From Segatella copri (GTDB taxonomy: Bacteria > Bacteroidota > Bacteroidia > Bacteroidales > Bacteroidaceae), in assembly GCF_026015295.1 (NCBI RefSeq), contig NZ_JAPDUW010000001.1, positions 930,001-994,000 on the forward strand: DNA of 64,000 nucleotides, given 5' to 3'. Of the stretch, positions 46,601 through 54,931 are shown in pieces (within the stretch, counting starts at the first letter, position 1; each line of letters begins with the position of its first letter). The notes below the pieces were generated by a model. It did no database searches. It was not told where the DNA came from and was given only the letters and a program-made list of their open reading frames with translations. A program made the translations under genes and the position numbers.

Positions 46601-46852
46601 GCGGAAGATGACGTAAGTAGGTCGGTTGTTATTCAGAAAAGAATTATTGACAGTTGCATGATACGTCTCCGTCCGGTTCTGATGACGGCTCTGGTAGCTT
46701 CTATGGGTTTCCTCCCGATGGCTTTATCCCATGGCGACGGAGCAGAAGTCCAGCGTCCTCTTGCCACGGTTGTAATTGGCGGTCTCATTACCAGCACGCT
46801 TCTCACGCTCCTGGTTCTGCCAGCCATCTACAAGATGTTTACGAAAAAGTAA
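43694..46852 (+). CDS. Heavy-metal efflux RND pump (CusA/CzcA family)
   Basis: 1052 residues, the usual RND length, with the first helix near 12-30 and two clusters of membrane helices (about 335-530 and 865-1050). The heavy-metal RND signature GAIDFGMIVDSAVIIVEA (near 395) contains the proton-relay Asp residues. It pumps metal ions from the periplasm or inner membrane out of the cell using the proton gradient. It follows the adaptor by 51 bp and is 11 bp ahead of the outer-membrane factor, so the three form one operon. Confidence 0.94.
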   Translation: MFQKLITYSIRHKLVVGVFTIALIVWGIVSLIHLPFDSTPDITDNQVQVITQAPSLGAQEVEQYVTTPVEMALANIPELKERRSISRSGLSVITLVFDDDVDIYWARSQVSQMLTQVEKDLPKNTETEMGPIATGLGEIYHYTVRAEKGYEHKYSLTQLRTIQDWIVRKQLSGTPGVAEVSGWGGYVKQYEVAINTDKLNASNLTVSEVFDALEKNNANTGGSYIEENSNQYFIRGIGVVKSLEDVANIAVKTVNGTPVKIGDVAKVQLGHATRFGAVTRNGEGEVVAGIAIMLKGENFQEVIRNVKLRIEQIQKSLPEGVVIEPFIDRTNLVDRVEGTIARNLIEGGLIVIFVLVIFLGNWRAGLVVASVIPLSMLFAFGMMKTFGIDGNLMSLGAIDFGMIVDSAVIIVEAVVAHLGVKSIERRARISSDTPIRFSQAEMDEEVHDSASRIRKSAAFGEIIIMIVYIPLMTLVGIEGKMFRPMALTVFFAILGAFILSLTYVPMASALFLSKKGHVRKTFSDRMIGKLQGWYRPVLEWVLSRYKDVITGAVSLFCMSAVAFHFLGGEFIPSLEEGDFAVEMTMSQGTSLSQMVESCSKAEKLLKAEYPEIKQVVSRIGSAEIPTDPMPVERADIMVALKPKAEWTSAETTAELMEKMEETLKTIPGLEAEISQPIQMRNNELLTGIKQDVAIKIFGDNLDVLIQQADKVSRMIKNVPGVSGIFVEEVSGLPQIQVKYNHERMAAYGVTVDEINRILETTFAGATAGAVYEGDKKFDIVLRLDPKERNFQSLQSLCIPLAGGESIPLSQLADVVYEPAPAQVSHENGARRIYVGFNVKGRDVQSTVKDIQSILDEKLKLPEGYYYNYGGEFENLQSATQRLLIVVPVALIIILLLLYATVKNLRESLFVFSAIPLAAIGGVWALWLRGMPFSISAGVGFIALFGVAVLNGIVLIGQMNQMQKQTAAVSAEDDVSRSVVIQKRIIDSCMIRLRPVLMTALVASMGFLPMALSHGDGAEVQRPLATVVIGGLITSTLLTLLVLPAIYKMFTKK

Positions 46853-46863
46853 GATTTCAAGAT

Positions 46864-48153
46864 ATGAAAATAATGAACAGAATAAAAATAACAGAAAATA
46901 GGGTGGTGGCTTGCTTTGCCGCCATCCTTCTCCTGCTGCCAGGCACAGCTGTAGCCCAGCATTTTGATGCTCATATTGCGGGCAGGAAAGTTACCCTGCA
47001 GGAATGTTTCGATTTGGCTGCCCGACAGAACCTTCAGATGCAGGCTGGAAAGAAGTCGGTAGAGCGTGCGCAGGTGATGCAAGGCACGGCTTGGGAGCTG
47101 GATAAAACCGAGGTTTCCTTCTCGCAAAACCCAGCCACGGGAGGCGAATCGGACAACGGCTTTACCTTTACCCAAAGCCTCGATTTTCCTACCGTCTACG
47201 CCTCGCGCCGCAACCAGCTCAAGGCTGAAACCCAGGCAGAAAAGAGCCGCTTGAATGTGGTCAACCAGCAACTGAAGGCTGAAATCGCCAACACCTATTA
47301 TCAGATGCTTTATCAGTCTCACAGACTCCAGATATTGCTGCGAATCGACTCTGTATTAGAGCGTTACAGCAAGATAGCAGAAATGCGTTACAAGGCAGGA
47401 GAGAGCCGCCAGCTGGAATATCTCTCAGCCGACCGCAAATGCAACGAAAACCGCTTGGAAATGGCTGATGTGAAGAGCGAAATCGAGCGTCTGCAAATCG
47501 ACCTCATGTCGCAGCTCAACACGCAGGAGCCCGTAAAACCGGCAGAAGAGAATCTCTCGGCCATCGCAGCCCAGAATCTCAGTTCCTATCATTATCAGCA
47601 GTCTGCCGACGGCATTTACCGGCAGGATAAACTCATCGCTCTCGATAAGGAAATCAAGGCAGTCAAATCAGGTTTTGCTCCGAGTTTATCCTTATCTTTG
47701 CGCACCCAATGTGTCATTTCCAGTTGGAATCCATACAACATAGACCGTTCAAGATTTGCCGAGGGCAATTTCTTCGGTTTCGAGATTGGCGTAGGCATTC
47801 CTTTGTTTTATGGTTCTACGAAGGCAAAGGTCAAGGCAGCTCAGAAAAACCGCGAATTGGCTGAAATCGAAATGCGTCAGGAGCAGACAGAGAAAGAGCG
47901 TGATTACCGTCTCTGTACGAAGCGCCTGCAGGCAGCATCCAACCGTCTGAAATATTACGAGCAGAACAACCAGGCACATTCTGCGCAAATTTCGAAGTTG
48001 AGTGCGATAGAATATGAAAATGGCGAAATTTCGTATATTGAATACGTGAATGCCATCGAGGAAACCATAGATGTTCTGATGAAGCATGCTGATGCGATTA
48101 ATGAATACAACCAGGCAGTAATCGCCATCCAGCGGCTCACGGGCATGATGTAA
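46864..48153 (+). CDS. TolC-family outer-membrane factor of the metal pump
   Basis: 429 residues from MKIMNRIKIT (a start at 46873 is also possible). Signal peptide ends near PGTAVAQ. TolC-type repeats of long helices follow: TLQECFDLAARQNLQMQ, LKAEIANTYYQMLYQSHRLQ and FEIGVGIPLFYGSTKAKVKAAQKNRELA. It forms the exit duct of the tripartite efflux system. The start lies 11 bp after the pump stop. A terminator-like hairpin follows at 48229. Confidence 0.9.
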   Translation: MKIMNRIKITENRVVACFAAILLLLPGTAVAQHFDAHIAGRKVTLQECFDLAARQNLQMQAGKKSVERAQVMQGTAWELDKTEVSFSQNPATGGESDNGFTFTQSLDFPTVYASRRNQLKAETQAEKSRLNVVNQQLKAEIANTYYQMLYQSHRLQILLRIDSVLERYSKIAEMRYKAGESRQLEYLSADRKCNENRLEMADVKSEIERLQIDLMSQLNTQEPVKPAEENLSAIAAQNLSSYHYQQSADGIYRQDKLIALDKEIKAVKSGFAPSLSLSLRTQCVISSWNPYNIDRSRFAEGNFFGFEIGVGIPLFYGSTKAKVKAAQKNRELAEIEMRQEQTEKERDYRLCTKRLQAASNRLKYYEQNNQAHSAQISKLSAIEYENGEISYIEYVNAIEETIDVLMKHADAINEYNQAVIAIQRLTGMM

Positions 48154-48228
48154 GATTCTGTTCTGAGATTTTTCTTTTTGATTGAAATGAGAATTAATCT
48201 CAGAACAGGCAGAAAGTAAGAAATGATC

Positions 48229-48279
48229 AGAAAGGGGTGAACCGGTTCCATTTTCAGGCTCCAAATTTCACCTCTTTCT
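48229..48279 (+). terminator. Hairpin ending the metal-efflux operon
   Basis: AGAAAGGGGTGAA (48229-48241) pairs with TTCACCTCTTTCT (48267-48279) with one G-T pair, followed by TTATCTT. It lies 75 bp after the last efflux gene. Confidence 0.6.
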
Positions 48280-48373
48280 TTATCTTATAACGCCTATTTA
48301 CCATAATACCGGTTAGAATTAAAAAGAGGAAAGTAAAAAAGGAGGAATTTTTCCGTTACTTATTACGCCTAGC

Positions 48374-48431
48374 TACCAGAGGAGTTCTTTATTTTGAAAG
48401 ATGATGAAGTTGCAAGATGGGAATACGAAAG
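48374..48431 (+). pseudogene. Scrap of a second C5-methyltransferase gene
   Basis: This 58-bp segment closely matches 51024-51078 inside the methyltransferase gene: both have TACCAGAGGAGTTCTTTATT and GATGAAGTTGCAAGATGG in the same order, with a small indel between. It is far too short to code. It suggests an earlier methyltransferase copy or a duplication with deletion just upstream of the endonuclease gene. Apart from a -7-like TACCTTTG (48579-48586), the rest of the gap 48280-48644 shows no other feature. Confidence 0.75.
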
Positions 48432-48644
48432 AGATTAGATAAATTTACCATCCCTAGGAAGCCAACATCAAGATAAAGATTAGTAGAAAACAGAAAAATG
48501 TCAATCAAAAGATCAGAATTTTTCTAAGGATTAGAGTTAAAGATCGTGATCAGACGCCAAGTTTATGAAAAGTTTTAGTACCTTTGCAAATTGACTTCGG
48601 TCAACATATGCATAAACCGATGAAAACAATTTAAAACTTAGCAG

Positions 48645-50180
48645 ATGGCTGTATCAGAAGATAGAAAATTTACGAAAGAACAAGTCTATACTCTACTTGA
48701 AGGAGCAAAGGGCAAGACTCTTGGTGAGGTTGATAAATCCCACCAGTTTGCTCGTACCTTAGAAAGTAAAAAGATTACAGGTATCGCTGGAGACGTAATA
48801 GAACAATCTGTTTTTGGTTACAAAAAAGACAGCAAACAGGAATGTGATATTGAGATTGATGGTGTTCTTACGGAAGTTAAGACCACCGGAGTACGTGTTC
48901 CCAAAAGAGACCAAAAGAATGCTAATGGAAAGACTGGTGAAGCTTATAATGTTTACCTAGGTGCAAAGGAAGGTATCAGTATTACACATGTTACCTTTGA
49001 ACCGCCGATTCAGACTGACTTCGATACATCTCATTTTTGGGAAAAAACAGAACGGCTTTTAATCATCTTCTATGAATATAAATCTTACGAGGTTGTACCT
49101 GCCTCCGGTTATGCTAAGTTCCCTATTGTTGACTACTGCTACAATTCTTTCTCACAAGAAGAAAAAGACAAATTACAAAATGACTGGGAGATTGTAAGTA
49201 GTCACCTGCAGCAGGTTTATCATGATTATCAGGATGCAGAAAAGCGTAATGAACAACTGGTTGGTTTCACTCACCTTCTTCGTCCAAATCTCTTGCTGAT
49301 AGAATTAGTTCCAGGATTCAAGCGCACAGCAACAGGCTCTTACCAAAAGCCCCGATATAGATTGAAACAAACTTTTGTTGATTACATCGTACGAGGACAT
49401 TTTGACAAAAGCAGAGCAAAGAACGAAATCGTACTGAAAGAATCTTTTTCAAGTTTCGCCCAGCTGGATGCTCGTTGCCATGCACTTACATTAAAGTATA
49501 AGGGTAAGACTCTGCCTGAGCTAAGAGAAATGCTCGGAATAGATGCTAAGGTCAAGGATATTTCAGCTAAATGCGTTATCCGTATGTTCGGAACCGATTG
49601 TAATAGGTTAAATCAGATTTCAGACTTTAACAAAGCTGGTATCATAGCGAAGACCATCACGATTACGCCCCAAGGTGGAAGAACAGAGGATATGAAGCTC
49701 AAGCACATCGACTTTGAAGAATGGGCAGATAGAGATGTAGACTTTGAAGATTCCGATGTGTACGATTACTTCTGTGAGCACAGCTTCCTCTGCCCTATCT
49801 TCTGTGAGTATGATAGTAAAGACCCGAGCAAGACCGTTTTTGAAGGTTTTAAACGCTTTGCATTTGATGAAGAATTCATCGAGAATGAAGTTCGGCGTAC
49901 CTGGGAGGATTCCAGAAATCTGATTCATAGGAATGAGTTGGAATGGGAATACGTTTATGACAAAAAGGGTAATAAACGTATGAACAATAGCGGTTCTTAT
50001 ATGGGAGCCCCAAACTTTCCTAAGTGTTCCGAATATAAAGTATTCTTCCGAGGAGGAGCTAATGTTTCGACAGAGAAAACAAGAACAGAAAGTGTGAACG
50101 GCATAAGAATGCTTCCGCAGTTTTTCTGGCTCAAGGGTTCATATATTGCTAAAAAATTACAAGAAATTCCATACATATAA
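48645..50180 (+). CDS. Sau3AI/MutH-type restriction endonuclease
   Basis: 511 residues, near the length of Sau3AI (about 490). The catalytic core is in the first 100 residues: E53 (GDVIEQSVFGYK), then CDIEIDGVLTEVKTTG with D68, E77 and K79, matching the MutH/Sau3AI D...ExK pattern. The C-terminal half is probably the second, non-catalytic MutH-like domain that binds a further site. By analogy it cuts DNA at a GATC-type site, but the specificity is inferred. The methyltransferase starts 2 bp after its stop, so they are cotranscribed. The AT-rich composition differs from the core. Confidence 0.82.
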   Translation: MAVSEDRKFTKEQVYTLLEGAKGKTLGEVDKSHQFARTLESKKITGIAGDVIEQSVFGYKKDSKQECDIEIDGVLTEVKTTGVRVPKRDQKNANGKTGEAYNVYLGAKEGISITHVTFEPPIQTDFDTSHFWEKTERLLIIFYEYKSYEVVPASGYAKFPIVDYCYNSFSQEEKDKLQNDWEIVSSHLQQVYHDYQDAEKRNEQLVGFTHLLRPNLLLIELVPGFKRTATGSYQKPRYRLKQTFVDYIVRGHFDKSRAKNEIVLKESFSSFAQLDARCHALTLKYKGKTLPELREMLGIDAKVKDISAKCVIRMFGTDCNRLNQISDFNKAGIIAKTITITPQGGRTEDMKLKHIDFEEWADRDVDFEDSDVYDYFCEHSFLCPIFCEYDSKDPSKTVFEGFKRFAFDEEFIENEVRRTWEDSRNLIHRNELEWEYVYDKKGNKRMNNSGSYMGAPNFPKCSEYKVFFRGGANVSTEKTRTESVNGIRMLPQFFWLKGSYIAKKLQEIPYI

Positions 50181-50182
50181 AT

Positions 50183-51913
50183 ATGTCTAAAAATACAATA
50201 AAGGTAGTAGAACTATTTGCAGGTGTAGGAGGTTTCCGCATAGGTTTAGAGGGAGCTTCTGATGCCTATGAAACCATTTGGAACAACCAATGGGAACCAT
50301 CAACCAAACACCAAGATGCTTCGCTCGTATATACAGCACGCTTTGGTTCAAAAGGTCATAGCAACCAAGATATTAATACAGTACCAACAGCTGATATTCC
50401 TGATCATGACTTGTTGGTAGGCGGCTTCCCCTGTCAAGATTATTCTGTAGCTTCAACTCTTAGCCGTTCTGGTGGAATTGAGGGTAAGAAGGGCGTGCTT
50501 TGGTGGCAAATCTATCGCATCTTAAACGAGAAGGGTGATAATCGTCCAAGCTACATTTTCTTTGAGAATGTCGACCGTTTGCTCGGTTCGCCTGCCAAGC
50601 AACGTGGACGTGATTTTGCAATCATTCTTGCTTCACTCGCAGATTTGGGCTATACGGTAGAATGGCGAGTAATCAACGCAGCAGAATACGGAATGCCTCA
50701 GCGCAGACGCCGTACTTATATTGTCGGTTACCGTGAGAATTCAAATGTTTCAAGGCAAGTACAAGAGTTGAAGGATTGGGTGCTTTATGAAGGCGTGCTG
50801 GCAAAGGCTTTTCCTTTTAAACCGAAGGACAAAACCCTCTCTGAATTTGAGATTAAAGGAACTATTAAGGAGGTTTCGGATAATTTCAACAAGGAAGGAA
50901 AAGACAGTCCATTTGGAAATGCCGGTATCATGCGCAACCGTTGCGTATATTCGGTAGATGCTGAGGCGGTTTATGATGGCCCAGTTATGACACTTGGCGG
51001 CAATATCGTTGATGAGTCCCTGGTACCAGAGGAGTTCTTTATTCCGCAAGATGAAGTTGCAAGATGGGAATACGAAAAGGGTGCAAAGAAAATAGAACGC
51101 ACTACCAAGGAAGGTTTCAAGTATCTTTTCTCTGAGGGCGGAATGGCGTTCCCTGATTCCCTGGATAAGCCTTCACGTACAATCATTACAGGTGAAGGAG
51201 GGGCTGGTGCATCACGCTTCAAACATGTCATCAAGACTGCATCAGGTCGCTATCGCCGACTGATACCTATAGAATTGGAGCGTCTGAATATGTTCCCAGA
51301 CAACCACACCTTGCATCCCGATGTTACGGATGCTCGTCGGGCCTTCCTGATGGGAAATGCTTTGGTGTGCGGAATCATTCAGCAGATTGGCAAGAGCCTT
51401 TACCGCTTCATCTATGAGAAGGAACCGGTTTCTACCCATCCGATAGATATTAAGCGTGACTCTCAACCAAAGCTGAATTTTGGCTTATTCTCAGAATTGA
51501 ATCCTGAGTTGAAAATAAATAAGCCGAAGAAAAGCTACACCTTGGATATGAACAAAAGTCTCTTGGTAGGCTTTGTCAAGGAAGATAATACAGATTATTT
51601 CCTAGATGGTGGTCAGACAAAGATTTACTATACCGGTAAGACCAAGTCTTTCCCATCGACTGTTGCGCTCAACAAGCTTTACTATTTCATGCCTTATATC
51701 AAGGGCAAGGGTGTCAAGGATTTGTATCTCATCCGCATAGCTCGCATAGGCTGCAAGGCAGAGATTCATCCAGAGTCAAATGATAAAGACCCACGCCTTG
51801 TGTTCGAACTGGAATATTTAGAGAGCTTGCCAAACTACATGATGCTGAAGCCTAATATCTTCAACACCTATAGAAACACAGTTCTAGGAAGAGTGATGGG
51901 GGAAATAGAATAA
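50183..51913 (+). CDS. DNA (cytosine-5) methyltransferase
   Basis: 576 residues. Motif I is ELFAGVGGFRIGLEG (near 10). Motif IV is GGFPCQDYSVA with the catalytic C84, motif VI FFENVDR (near 127) and motif VIII PQRRRRTYIVGY (near 172). Motifs IX-X lie near 380-420 (RRLIPIELERLNMFPDN, GNALVCGIIQQIG). About 150 extra residues at the C-terminus have no recognised function. It methylates cytosine to protect host DNA from the endonuclease. M.Sau3AI is also a C5 enzyme, so the pairing fits a Sau3AI-like system. Confidence 0.93.
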   Translation: MSKNTIKVVELFAGVGGFRIGLEGASDAYETIWNNQWEPSTKHQDASLVYTARFGSKGHSNQDINTVPTADIPDHDLLVGGFPCQDYSVASTLSRSGGIEGKKGVLWWQIYRILNEKGDNRPSYIFFENVDRLLGSPAKQRGRDFAIILASLADLGYTVEWRVINAAEYGMPQRRRRTYIVGYRENSNVSRQVQELKDWVLYEGVLAKAFPFKPKDKTLSEFEIKGTIKEVSDNFNKEGKDSPFGNAGIMRNRCVYSVDAEAVYDGPVMTLGGNIVDESLVPEEFFIPQDEVARWEYEKGAKKIERTTKEGFKYLFSEGGMAFPDSLDKPSRTIITGEGGAGASRFKHVIKTASGRYRRLIPIELERLNMFPDNHTLHPDVTDARRAFLMGNALVCGIIQQIGKSLYRFIYEKEPVSTHPIDIKRDSQPKLNFGLFSELNPELKINKPKKSYTLDMNKSLLVGFVKEDNTDYFLDGGQTKIYYTGKTKSFPSTVALNKLYYFMPYIKGKGVKDLYLIRIARIGCKAEIHPESNDKDPRLVFELEYLESLPNYMMLKPNIFNTYRNTVLGRVMGEIE

Positions 51914-51981
51914 TTCTATCCCCTATCCTTCTTCAAGGAGAGATATTAATATATTGATAAAATCTTAAAATCTTAAAAAGA

Positions 51982-52971
51982 ATGAGCGAATACATTATTC
52001 ACAACATAGGTTTAACTGTCGTCCCACAGTTTGATTTTGATGAAAACGAAGAGAAAGATAAGCCAGTATCCTTGTTTCCTAACTTTTACCTGGGCAAAAT
52101 CATTGGGAAAAAGGGAAGCGAATTGAGTATAAATAGAACCAGACGTGGAGAAGGAGAAGAACATATTCCCAATTGTGTTCTAAGAAACGAAAATGGTATT
52201 GCCTTAATAAGAATCCATAATAAGGAAAATCTTACAATCTATGATTTGCCTGATAGTACTGAGAAAGAAGTACAGGATTGTATTGGTACTTCTCAGTATA
52301 GTTATCCATATGCTTATGTAATCGTAGATTATCGCAATGAGAGATGCCAAATTGCCATTGAAAAATCATCGGCATGGGACGGAAACACAAAAACCATTAG
52401 GAATGGTCTAGAGATTTTTTTTAATGATAAATTATATAGCAGCATGGGCATACATACTACGATAAAAGAAAAAACTATAAGAACTCAATTTGAAGATTTT
52501 ATTGATTGTAGAACTATTGATTACGGAGATATAATTGAAGAGTTTACATTCAAATATGTAAATACTAAACATTGTCCTACGACAAGAATTCCAAAAGAGT
52601 TGACGGAGGAGATGGAAATGCGCTCAAAGATATTAGAAACATATGGAGCTCTAAGTGCCACCACAACTATGAAATTAGGTACAGGCTCTAAAACTGATAA
52701 GCTGAAACAACTTTCTGCTGTAGTAGGTTATAGCAGCGATAATGCGTTTGATTTGGTTGTGAAATTTCGCAATTATGGCGAGTATACATGCAACGAAAAT
52801 ATCATAGCCAAATATCCGATGAATGATATAGTTATCAGCAATTATAAGGAATATATGACTCCAGAAATTGAAACTAGCGATTTTGATTTGACCAAATGGC
52901 TGGATGAGGTGTTTTACAAAGTAAAAGAAAGAAAAGATGACAAAGAGATTCCAACAAAACCAAAGAGATAA
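51982..52971 (+). CDS. Unrecognised protein in the restriction cluster (accessory 1)
   Basis: 329 residues starting MSEYIIHNIGLTVVPQFDFD, 68 bp after the methyltransferase. No domain recognised. The middle (LRNENGIALIRIHNKENLTIYDLPDS, then YPYAYVIVDYRNERCQIAIEKS) is beta-rich. The region around 195-245 (TTRIPKELTEEMEMRSKILETYG) is helical, and the tail is charged. No membrane segment. It overlaps the next gene by 35 bp, so the two are translationally linked. A helper role in restriction, or a separate two-gene defence system, is possible. Confidence 0.7.
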   Translation: MSEYIIHNIGLTVVPQFDFDENEEKDKPVSLFPNFYLGKIIGKKGSELSINRTRRGEGEEHIPNCVLRNENGIALIRIHNKENLTIYDLPDSTEKEVQDCIGTSQYSYPYAYVIVDYRNERCQIAIEKSSAWDGNTKTIRNGLEIFFNDKLYSSMGIHTTIKEKTIRTQFEDFIDCRTIDYGDIIEEFTFKYVNTKHCPTTRIPKELTEEMEMRSKILETYGALSATTTMKLGTGSKTDKLKQLSAVVGYSSDNAFDLVVKFRNYGEYTCNENIIAKYPMNDIVISNYKEYMTPEIETSDFDLTKWLDEVFYKVKERKDDKEIPTKPKR

Positions 52972-54001
52972 ACTGAAAGAACATTTCAAAAATCATATCT
53001 TTTACAGGCTATGTCGTGAAGTTCGTGATGTGTTTCTTCAGCAATACCCTGCAATCATTATCTCTACCGAGAATTTGTTTGTTGATGCAGCAAAAGAACT
53101 AGACATAATACTAAGTGATGGCGATATCGACGCAGATTATTGTAAAGATATGTGGACCAATTCTTTAACTATTTATCGAGAACAAGATAATACTCTTGCC
53201 GAAGTCGCAACAAGTCAAGCAGAGGTTGCTATGTTATTATATACCATTATGTTTGGTATTAATGCTGTCAACCATTCTCATTATAGAGGAAAACTACAAA
53301 GGACTCTGCATGAAAGTATTCATAAAATGTGGAAATGTAATAACCAATCAACCTGTATTGCAATAGAAATCAAGTTGAAGGAGTCGGTAAATCAATATAC
53401 AGAGGAGATGATGGGATGGATGAAAGAGTATTTCGTTTCGCAATCAAATCTAACAGAAGAAATTAATGAAACTTTATCGTCTAAGAAAAATAATCCCCCA
53501 AAGAAGAATTGTAAAAGTGCAGAAGAGTATCCTACGTTCCATTATAATTGTAAGAATCAAGAAACAAGAGTGAAACGGATAAATCTTGTTATGAGAAAAA
53601 TGCAAGAGTGGAAATGGATAGAAGAGCCAAGATATGCAGAAGATTTCGAACATTTGTTTGATGGAGAAAATAGGAATTGTAACATTAGATGGATAGGGAA
53701 ACCTTTGGCTATTCTAACTGAATTAACCAAGCGTATTCTCGAGCAATCTTATATGGATAAGCAGAAAGGCGTTTCGGCTTCATCTATCGTTAAAAAACAA
53801 TTTGGGAAAAACCGTAGTAGCAACACCGACAGATTGGATGAGAGTACTGAAAGGAAAATCAATATTATTTTATTTATTTTAGATTACAATAAAGAACTAC
53901 CAGTCCTACGAAAAGAAAATGATGAAGATATTGACATTAGAGATATAGCTCTTCAAGATGCGTATAAAAAAGAGTTGCGTATAAAAAAGAGTTGCATATA
54001 A
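52937..54001 (+). CDS. Unrecognised protein in the restriction cluster (accessory 2)
   Basis: 354 residues starting MTKRFQQNQRDKLKEHFKNH inside the end of accessory 1, in another frame. The N-terminal ~135 residues look helical (NTLAEVATSQAEVAMLLYTIMFGINAVNHSHYRG). A Cys/His-containing middle (KKNCKSAEEYPTFHYNCKNQE) and a basic helical region with KMQEWKWIEEPRYAEDF follow. The end is very charged and Lys-rich. No known fold recognised. The conserved pairing of this kind of gene with its partner would be the first thing to test. Confidence 0.68.
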   Translation: MTKRFQQNQRDKLKEHFKNHIFYRLCREVRDVFLQQYPAIIISTENLFVDAAKELDIILSDGDIDADYCKDMWTNSLTIYREQDNTLAEVATSQAEVAMLLYTIMFGINAVNHSHYRGKLQRTLHESIHKMWKCNNQSTCIAIEIKLKESVNQYTEEMMGWMKEYFVSQSNLTEEINETLSSKKNNPPKKNCKSAEEYPTFHYNCKNQETRVKRINLVMRKMQEWKWIEEPRYAEDFEHLFDGENRNCNIRWIGKPLAILTELTKRILEQSYMDKQKGVSASSIVKKQFGKNRSSNTDRLDESTERKINIILFILDYNKELPVLRKENDEDIDIRDIALQDAYKKELRIKKSCI

Positions 54002-54031
54002 AAAATCTTCGTAGAATATATAAATGAACAA

Positions 54032-54166
54032 GGTTACCATTTCGGTTACCATATCGATATTTTTTTTGTTTTTTTATCCCGGAATTCTGTGTGCGTCATA
54101 CGGAGTTTCGGGTTTGTTTTTTTATGTTACCACTTTTTTGTTACCATTTTATAGTTTTTTGGTAAC
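54032..54166. repeat. Iteron-like GTTACC repeats
   Basis: GGTTACC at 54032-54038 and 54044-54050, GTTACCA at 54126-54132 and 54140-54146, and an inverted copy GGTAAC at 54161-54166, in T-rich sequence. Pairs are 12 and 14 bp apart. A 64-codon hydrophobic frame (54024-54218, MNKVTISVTISIFFLFFYPG) covers the same DNA; it may be a by-product of the repeats and T-runs. The tract opens the second replication-like block. Confidence 0.6.
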
Positions 54167-54274
54167 AAAATCGGCATTCTTTACCCCATTGTCAGAAGCT
54201 GAACAATTCAGTTTTTGACCATCTTACGCTATGGGCTAAGCAGATGGTCAAACCGCCCAAATTCTGATAAGCTT

Positions 54275-54640
54275 ATGGCACAGAATTTTAATTTCTATAA
54301 TTTCTACCCAAACACAGAATTGGGTATCAACCTCAAGTTGATGACTAAGGAGCCAGGGCGCATGGCTGTTGGCGAGTATCTGGATGGAGCCATTACGCAC
54401 GACGGCGAAGACCACTTCACCTTTGTGCAGAATGACCAGGAGAAGAAACAGCAGAAGATGGTGCTGAGAAATCCGCACGTGTATGAAGGAAAGTACATCA
54501 ACGTGAACCGCAAGAAAGACGGTACGCTCTACCCTACTTTCAACCGCCCGCAGTTCTCAGAGCGCTTCACCTTCCAGGACTTCTGCCAGGGTGCCGCCAA
54601 CGAGCTGCGCATCATTAGCGGCAAGAGTGATGACAGATAA
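54275..54640 (+). CDS. Unknown protein preceding the second DUF3987 gene, 121 residues
   Basis: Starts MAQNFNFYNFYPNTELGINL at 54275; upstream in-frame starts read through intergenic DNA. The protein is small, soluble and mostly beta (GEYLDGAITHDGEDHFTFVQND), and ends in ELRIISGKSDDR. No motif recognised. Its place ahead of a DUF3987 gene mirrors the 129-residue protein at 17877. Higher GC than the restriction cluster before it. Confidence 0.7.
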   Translation: MAQNFNFYNFYPNTELGINLKLMTKEPGRMAVGEYLDGAITHDGEDHFTFVQNDQEKKQQKMVLRNPHVYEGKYINVNRKKDGTLYPTFNRPQFSERFTFQDFCQGAANELRIISGKSDDR

Positions 54641-54659
54641 ACGGAGTCGAGGCTTTCTA

Positions 54660-54882
54660 GAGGAAATGGGGACTCCGGGGATGCCGGTAACAGGATTATC
54701 CCTACCCTCATTTCCTCTTCAAAACAGTCTCAAATCTCAGTCTCAGTTAGGATAAATGTCACAATCCAACTTCAAACCCGCTTCTTAAGTCTTTATAACT
54801 TATTGATTATTAATTAGTTATATATAATATATATAGGAAGCGAGACCATAAAAAAACAACTGAGACTCTGAGACTGAGACTG
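54660..54882. repeat. Inverted repeats and GAGACT array before the DUF3987 gene
   Basis: GAGGAAATG (54660-54668) pairs with CATTTCCTC (54709-54717), perhaps a terminator for the preceding gene. Then CTCAGTCTCAG (54736-54746), with AGTCTC at 54726, is the reverse complement of CTGAGACTGAG (54868-54878). The right arm is a run of three GAGACT units (54860-54882). Between the arms lies very AT-rich DNA (TTATATATAATATATATAGG). The layout resembles a small replication origin, but this is inference. It occupies the 291-bp gap before 54932. Confidence 0.6.
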
Positions 54883-54931
54883 CAAACAAGAAAAAATGAA
54901 CATGAAATTTGATTTAACTCTCTAAAAAGCA

